Positions 60,257-64,000 of a stretch of DNA of 64,000 nt are shown one piece after another (the first letter of the stretch is position 1; every line of letters begins with the position of its first letter). Origin of the DNA: CBDHCC01 sp965219235 (lineage in GTDB: Bacteria; Pseudomonadota; Alphaproteobacteria; Sphingomonadales; Sphingomonadaceae); assembly GCA_965219235.1 (NCBI GenBank), contig OZ244721.1, positions 992,001-1,056,000 of the forward strand. The letters are read 5' to 3'. Both the position numbers and the translations under genes were made by a program. Below the pieces are notes generated by a model. It made no database searches, was not told the DNA's origin, and saw nothing but the letters and a program-made list of their open reading frames with translations.

Positions 60257-61303
60257 TCAGGATCGGGGCATCAGCCGGCTGATCGCCTGGGCGGTGAAAT
60301 CGACCATGGGCACGATCCGCGCGTAGTTCAAGCGGGTCGGGCCGATCACGCCGACCACGCCGATCACCCGCCCCTGCCCGTCCCGATAGGGCGCGGTGAT
60401 GACCGAGGACCCCGACAGCGAGAACAGCGTGTTCTCCGACCCGATGAAGATGCGCGCGGCCTGCGCGTCGCGCGCGCTGTCGAGCAGTTCGACGATCTCC
60501 GCCTTGCCGTCGAGCTGGTCGAGCAGCAAGCGGACGCGGTCGAGATCGGCGACCGCGGCGTCGTCGAGCAGGTTGGACTGGCCGCGCACGATCAGCACCG
60601 GCCGGTCCGACCCGTCGCGGCTCCACACCGCCAGCCCGTCGGCCACCAGCCGCGCCGTCGCCCGGTCGATCGCGGCGCGCTCCTCGGCGACCTCGCGCTC
60701 GAGCGCCGCCGCCGCCTCGGCCAGGGTCAGGCCGGCGAGCCGTTCGGTCACGTAGTTGCCGGCCTGCGCCATGGCCTCGGCGGACAGGCCGGGCGGGCGC
60801 GGCAGCACCCGATTCTCCACCTGCCCGTCCTCGTCCACGATCACCGCGAGCGCGCGGTCGTCGGAGAGCGGCACCAGCCCGAACTGCCGCACCGTCGCCT
60901 CGCGCCGGGGCACGAGCACCAGGCCGGCGCAGGCGGACAGGCCCGACAGCACGGCGGTGGTCTCGCTCAACAGCGCCTCGACCGGACCGTCGGCATCGAT
61001 CCGCGCCTCGATCGCCCGGCGCTCGGCCGCCGACGGCGCGGTCGCCTGCATCATGGCGTCCACGAACAGCCGCAGGCCCCGGTCGGTGGGCCGGCGTCCC
61101 GCCGACAGGTGCGGCGCGGCGAGCAGGCCGCCCTCCTCGAGATCCTGCATCACGCCACGGATCGAGGCGGGGGAGAGGTTGAGCGCTCCGGACTGGGCGA
61201 GGGTCTTCGACCCGACCGGCTGGCCGTTCTCCAGATAATGCTCGACCACCAGGCGGAAGACGTCGCGCGCCCGGTCGCCGAGTTCGTCGGCGCGCGCGCT
61301 CAC
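60257..61303 (-). CDS. hrcA: Heat-inducible transcription repressor HrcA
   Basis: HrcA represses chaperone genes through the CIRCE inverted repeat. The N-terminal winged helix (RARDVFRLVVEHYLENGQPVGSKTLAQSGALNLSPASIRGVMQDLEEGGLL), the HLSAGRRPTDRGLRLFVD block and the GAF-like C-terminal region ending RVIGVVGVIGPTRLNYARIVPMVDFTAQAIS are diagnostic. The start is GTG at 61303, overlapping the stop of the upstream DUF6438 gene as GTGA, giving 348 residues. No CIRCE element was seen in this window, so its targets are probably elsewhere (for example groESL). Confidence 0.95.
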   Translation of the reverse strand: MSARADELGDRARDVFRLVVEHYLENGQPVGSKTLAQSGALNLSPASIRGVMQDLEEGGLLAAPHLSAGRRPTDRGLRLFVDAMMQATAPSAAERRAIEARIDADGPVEALLSETTAVLSGLSACAGLVLVPRREATVRQFGLVPLSDDRALAVIVDEDGQVENRVLPRPPGLSAEAMAQAGNYVTERLAGLTLAEAAAALEREVAEERAAIDRATARLVADGLAVWSRDGSDRPVLIVRGQSNLLDDAAVADLDRVRLLLDQLDGKAEIVELLDSARDAQAARIFIGSENTLFSLSGSSVITAPYRDGQGRVIGVVGVIGPTRLNYARIVPMVDFTAQAISRLMPRS

Positions 61304-61836
61304 CGGGCCGCCGGACCGATCAGCGCGGCGACGGGGAGCTGCCGGATGGCGCCGCGCAACGCGTCGAACATGGCGCGGTTCGCCTCCATGTCGCAGCCGT
61401 AGTAGGCGCTCAGCACGTCCTGCCGGCCGCCGGCGCGCTGCCAGACGATGTCGACACCGTCGAGGTCGGTGGCGAACCGGCCGCACTCCTCCTGCGTCAC
61501 CAGCCGCCGGTCGCCGTTGGGCCGGTGCGGTTCCAGCGCGGCGGCGAAGGCGGCGAACTGCTGCGGCGTGGCCGCGAAGGCGCGGTCGCCCATCGCCGCC
61601 ACATAGCGCTGCCCCTCCCAGTTGCCGCGCCCGTCGCGGGTGACGGTGACGGCGTAGACGGGGCACGCGCCGAAGCAGGGCGAGGTGGAGTAGGTGATCG
61701 ACTGGAGGTCGGCGGGCACGGCGCGCGACGCGCTGGCCGGGCGCGGCGCCGGCATGGCCGGGGGAGCGTCGGCGGGCATCGTCGCGCAGCCTGCGAGCAG
61801 CAGAGAGGAGAGGACAACGGGGTTCGTGAGGCGCAT
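61300..61836 (-). CDS. DUF6438-type lipoprotein
   Basis: A 178-residue lipoprotein with lipobox LLAGC, a Pro/Ala-rich linker and a domain containing SITYSTSPCFGACPVYAVTVTRDGRGNWEG, the Cys-Phe-Gly-x-Cys-Pro motif of DUF6438. Two further cysteines (ECGRF; YYGCDME) may complete disulfides. Function is unknown. Its stop overlaps the hrcA GTG by four bases, an unusual upstream partner for hrcA. Confidence 0.82.
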   Translation of the reverse strand: MRLTNPVVLSSLLLAGCATMPADAPPAMPAPRPASASRAVPADLQSITYSTSPCFGACPVYAVTVTRDGRGNWEGQRYVAAMGDRAFAATPQQFAAFAAALEPHRPNGDRRLVTQEECGRFATDLDGVDIVWQRAGGRQDVLSAYYGCDMEANRAMFDALRGAIRQLPVAALIGPAAR

Positions 61837-61904
61837 GGGGCAACTCCGTTCGCGGGGAGGGGCACCGTGCCGCGGGCGGCCTCGCCCGGCAATGAACGGC
61901 CCGG

Positions 61905-61981
61905 TGGTAGCGGAGGAGGGACTTGAACCCCCGACACGCGGATTATGATTCCGCTGCTCTAACCAGCTGAGCTACTCCGCC
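61905..61981 (-). tRNA. tRNA-Met (anticodon CAU)
   Basis: The minus-strand transcript of 77 bases folds as a normal cloverleaf. The 7-bp acceptor stem begins with a G-U pair, the D arm is AGCUC-AGCUGGUUA-GAGC, the anticodon stem GCGGA/UCCGC holds the loop AUCAUAA with anticodon CAU, the T loop is GGUUCAAGU, and the 3' end ACCA is encoded. The first pair is paired, so it is not the initiator; CAU could also be tRNA-Ile2 if lysidine-modified. Confidence 0.92.
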
Positions 61982-62037
61982 ACACCGGGCCGCGTGGTTA
62001 GTGCGGCGGGCCGCGAGCGTCAACGCGGCTGCGTGTC

Positions 62038-62547
62038 TCAGCCAGTGAAACGATGCTCCCGTATCATGTTCCACGGACCGCCGCGATATCGCCACGCGGC
62101 GAGCCCCCGGATGACGAGGGCACGCGGCGCGAAGCCGGCGGCGAGCTCGCGCTGCAGCGCCTTGGCCGCCGTCGGCTCGACCTTGTTCTGCACCGTGACG
62201 TGTGGCCGCCAGCCGCCGGCGTCCTGCGGCACGAGCATCGCCGAGAAGCGGTCCGCCAGCCGATGGCGGACCGCGTTCAGGTCGGGGGAGACGACGCGGT
62301 AGGCGGTGCCCCGCCCCAACCCCATCACACCGGCCAGCTCGGCACGGGGCGGAGGCACGCCGCGGGTCTCCGTCGCCAGCGCCTGGGTCAGCTCACCGGC
62401 GAGCGAGGGGGCCAGGTGATGGAACAGCGTCAGATGCGCGTCCAGGTGGTTGCGCTCGGGCGGGAAGTGCTCCGCCCGCTGGCGCGTCAGCCACGCCGCG
62501 TCCTCGCGCCCGAAGGTCGCGGTGACGATGATCGGATCGTCCGTCAG
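62038..62547 (-). CDS. 2H phosphoesterase (2'-5' RNA ligase-like)
   Basis: A small 2H-superfamily protein with two catalytic histidine motifs: HLT in HLDAHLTLFHH and HVT in WRPHVTVQNK, about 85 residues apart. Such enzymes hydrolyse cyclic phosphodiester bonds in RNA or nucleotides. The domain begins PIIVTATFGRED, but no ATG, GTG or TTG lies near it. The codon CTG at 62547 overlaps the kup stop as CTGA, suggesting coupled reinitiation at a rare start and a protein of 169 residues. A GTG about 41 codons upstream inside kup is the alternative. Confidence 0.75.
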   Translation of the reverse strand: MTDDPIIVTATFGREDAAWLTRQRAEHFPPERNHLDAHLTLFHHLAPSLAGELTQALATETRGVPPPRAELAGVMGLGRGTAYRVVSPDLNAVRHRLADRFSAMLVPQDAGGWRPHVTVQNKVEPTAAKALQRELAAGFAPRALVIRGLAAWRYRGGPWNMIREHRFTG

Positions 62548-64000
62548 ATCTCGACCTGGCTGCCCAGCTCGACCACACGGTTGGAGGGCAGGCGAAAGAA
62601 CTCCATCGGCGATTCCGCGTTCCTCAGCATCCAGAAGAACAGCTTCTCGCGCCACAGCTGCATCCCCGGCGCCTTGGCCGAGATCAGCGTCTGGCGGGCC
62701 AGGAAGAAGCTCGTGTCCATCATCCGGAACTCCGGCCCGCAGCCCTCCGCCTCGGCCAGCCCGGCGGGCACGTTGGGTTCCTGCATGAAGCCGTAGCGGA
62801 GCACGACGCGGTGGAAGTTCTGCCCCAGGTCCTTGCGCTCGACGCGATGGCGCGCCGGCACGAACGGCACGTTCTGGATTTCCACGGTCAGCAGCACGAT
62901 GCGCTCGTGCAGCACCTTGTTGTGCTTGAGGTTGTGGAGCAGCGCCGGTGGGACGCCGGAGCTGGCGGACGTCATGAACACCGCCGTGCCGGGCACGCGG
63001 GTGGCGGAGTTGGCGGCGGACTGGACGAAGATGCTGATCGGCATCGCCCCGGCCTTCAGCCGCCCCTGCATCAGCTTGCGCCCCTTGGCCCAGGTGGTCA
63101 GCAGCGTGAAGGCGATGAAGCCGATCAGGAGCGGGAACCAGCCGCCGTCGGGCACCTTCGTCATGTTCGCCGAGAAGTACGCGAGGTCGACGATGAAGAA
63201 CAGGACGAGCAGCGGCAGCGCCAGGGCCGGCTTCCACTTCCACAGAGTGAACAGCACCACGGAGATCAGCACCGTGTCGATCAGCATCGCGCCCGTGACC
63301 GCGATCCCGTAGGCGCTGGCCAGACTGGACGACGACTGGAACATCAGGACCAGGACGATGACCATGATCATCAGTGCCCAGTTGATGACCGGAATGTAGA
63401 TCTGGCCCGCCTGCGACTCACTCGTGTGGTCGATGCGCAGCCTGGGTATGAAGCCCAGCTGGATCGCCTGCTGCGTGACGGAGAACGCTCCCGAGATCAC
63501 CGCCTGGCTGGCGATCACGGCCGCGCAGGTCGCCAGGATGACGAGGGCGCCCCGCATCGCCTCCGGCGCCATGAGGAAGAACGGGTTCTGGATCGCCACG
63601 GCGCGTCCCGCGGCGTCGAGCGACAGGATCATGGCCCCCTGCCCCATGTAGTTCAGCAGCAACGCGGGCAGCACGAAGGTGAGCCAGCTCCAGGCGATGG
63701 GACGGCGGCCAAAATGGCCCATGTCGGCGTAGAGCGCCTCCGCCCCGGTGACCGCGAGCACCACCGAGCCCAGGGCCAGGAATGCCACCAGAGGGTCCAG
63801 GATGAAGAACCCGATCGCGTTGAGCGGATTGAGCGTCTCCACGATGATCCACGGGTCGGCCGACAGGATGTGCCACAGGCCCAGCGCCGCCAGGACGAGG
63901 AAATAGACGATCATGATGGGCGAAAAGAACACCGCGACCCTGGCGGTGCCGCGCGCCTGAATGGCGAAGAGCGCGACCAGGATGCCCACCGCAATCGGAA
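62544..64000 (-). CDS. kup: Low-affinity potassium transporter Kup (N-terminus outside the window)
   Basis: A K+ uptake permease of the KUP/HAK/KT family. The part inside the window (about 485 codons) holds the later membrane helices, for example SWLTFVLPALLLNYMGQGAMIL, AVTGAEALYADMGHFGRRPI and SSSLASAYGIAVTGAMLIDT, which are diagnostic, then a C-terminal soluble domain ending LGSQVEI. The reading frame is open to the right edge, and the usual 150 or so N-terminal residues lie beyond 64000. It is followed by a 2H phosphoesterase gene overlapping its stop. Confidence 0.95.
   Translation of the reverse strand, partial: PIAVGILVALFAIQARGTARVAVFFSPIMIVYFLVLAALGLWHILSADPWIIVETLNPLNAIGFFILDPLVAFLALGSVVLAVTGAEALYADMGHFGRRPIAWSWLTFVLPALLLNYMGQGAMILSLDAAGRAVAIQNPFFLMAPEAMRGALVILATCAAVIASQAVISGAFSVTQQAIQLGFIPRLRIDHTSESQAGQIYIPVINWALMIMVIVLVLMFQSSSSLASAYGIAVTGAMLIDTVLISVVLFTLWKWKPALALPLLVLFFIVDLAYFSANMTKVPDGGWFPLLIGFIAFTLLTTWAKGRKLMQGRLKAGAMPISIFVQSAANSATRVPGTAVFMTSASSGVPPALLHNLKHNKVLHERIVLLTVEIQNVPFVPARHRVERKDLGQNFHRVVLRYGFMQEPNVPAGLAEAEGCGPEFRMMDTSFFLARQTLISAKAPGMQLWREKLFFWMLRNAESPMEFFRLPSNRVVELGSQVEI

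Overview
The window is a GC-rich chromosomal segment of a sphingomonad-type alphaproteobacterium (Sphingomonas or a close relative). This rests on the fused ispDF gene, split b/b' ATP synthase subunits, gcrA, the dusB-ntrYX-hfq-hflX string, sphingomonad-style small secreted proteins and many short hairpin repeats. A typical core stretch (50401-50460) has 42 G+C of 60 bases. Most of the content is housekeeping. No CRISPR array, prophage, IS element or rRNA gene was seen; there is one tRNA gene.

Layout: 1-5084 (+) holds the end of holB, then metG, tatD, an MBL-fold hydrolase, a retropepsin-like protease and mazG. 4979-11602 (-) is dusB-ntrY-ntrX-hfq-hflX, with an Hfq that carries two Sm domains in one chain. 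11690-13380 (+) is ispDF and cinA; 13317-14727 (-) is a START-fold protein and lipA. 14793-18996 (+) holds a beta-carbonic anhydrase, two paralogous exported proteins of unknown family, putP and a small acidic protein. 19009-28881 (-) runs from a frameshifted intradiol dioxygenase-like gene through gatB, an AT-rich orphan membrane gene, gatA, gatC, a DUF4153 membrane protein, argF, argD and a Mur ligase. Divergent from the ligase is an LD-carboxypeptidase gene carrying an in-frame repeat insertion.

29988-43627 holds an HXXEE membrane protein, an ABC-2 permease, gcrA, parE, an exported TPR-like protein, LysR-apaG-metZ, recO, uvrC and the F0 operon atpI-atpB-atpE-atpF'-atpF. 43961-51535 holds a DUF3298-type lipoprotein, the overlapping ydbH-ynbE-ydbL operon (envelope lipid transport), radC, an EF-hand protein and purB. 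51536-53700 is an AT-rich island with an orphan lipoprotein and a decayed secreted serine protease. 53889-64000 holds dnaJ, dnaK, a copper chaperone, a CPBP protease, small envelope proteins, grpE-hrcA, tRNA-Met(CAU), a 2H phosphoesterase and the 3' part of kup.

The clearest oddities are the tandem Hfq, the triple-damaged protease pseudogene, a 135-bp (45-codon) REP-like doublet inside ldcA, a one-base frameshift in the dioxygenase gene, an AT-rich orphan gene spliced with overlaps into the gatA-gatB junction, several families of REP-like inverted repeats, and a perfect palindrome abutting the ntrY start codon. No complete new multi-gene system was recognised; the secreted paralogue pair and the tandem Hfq are the best leads.
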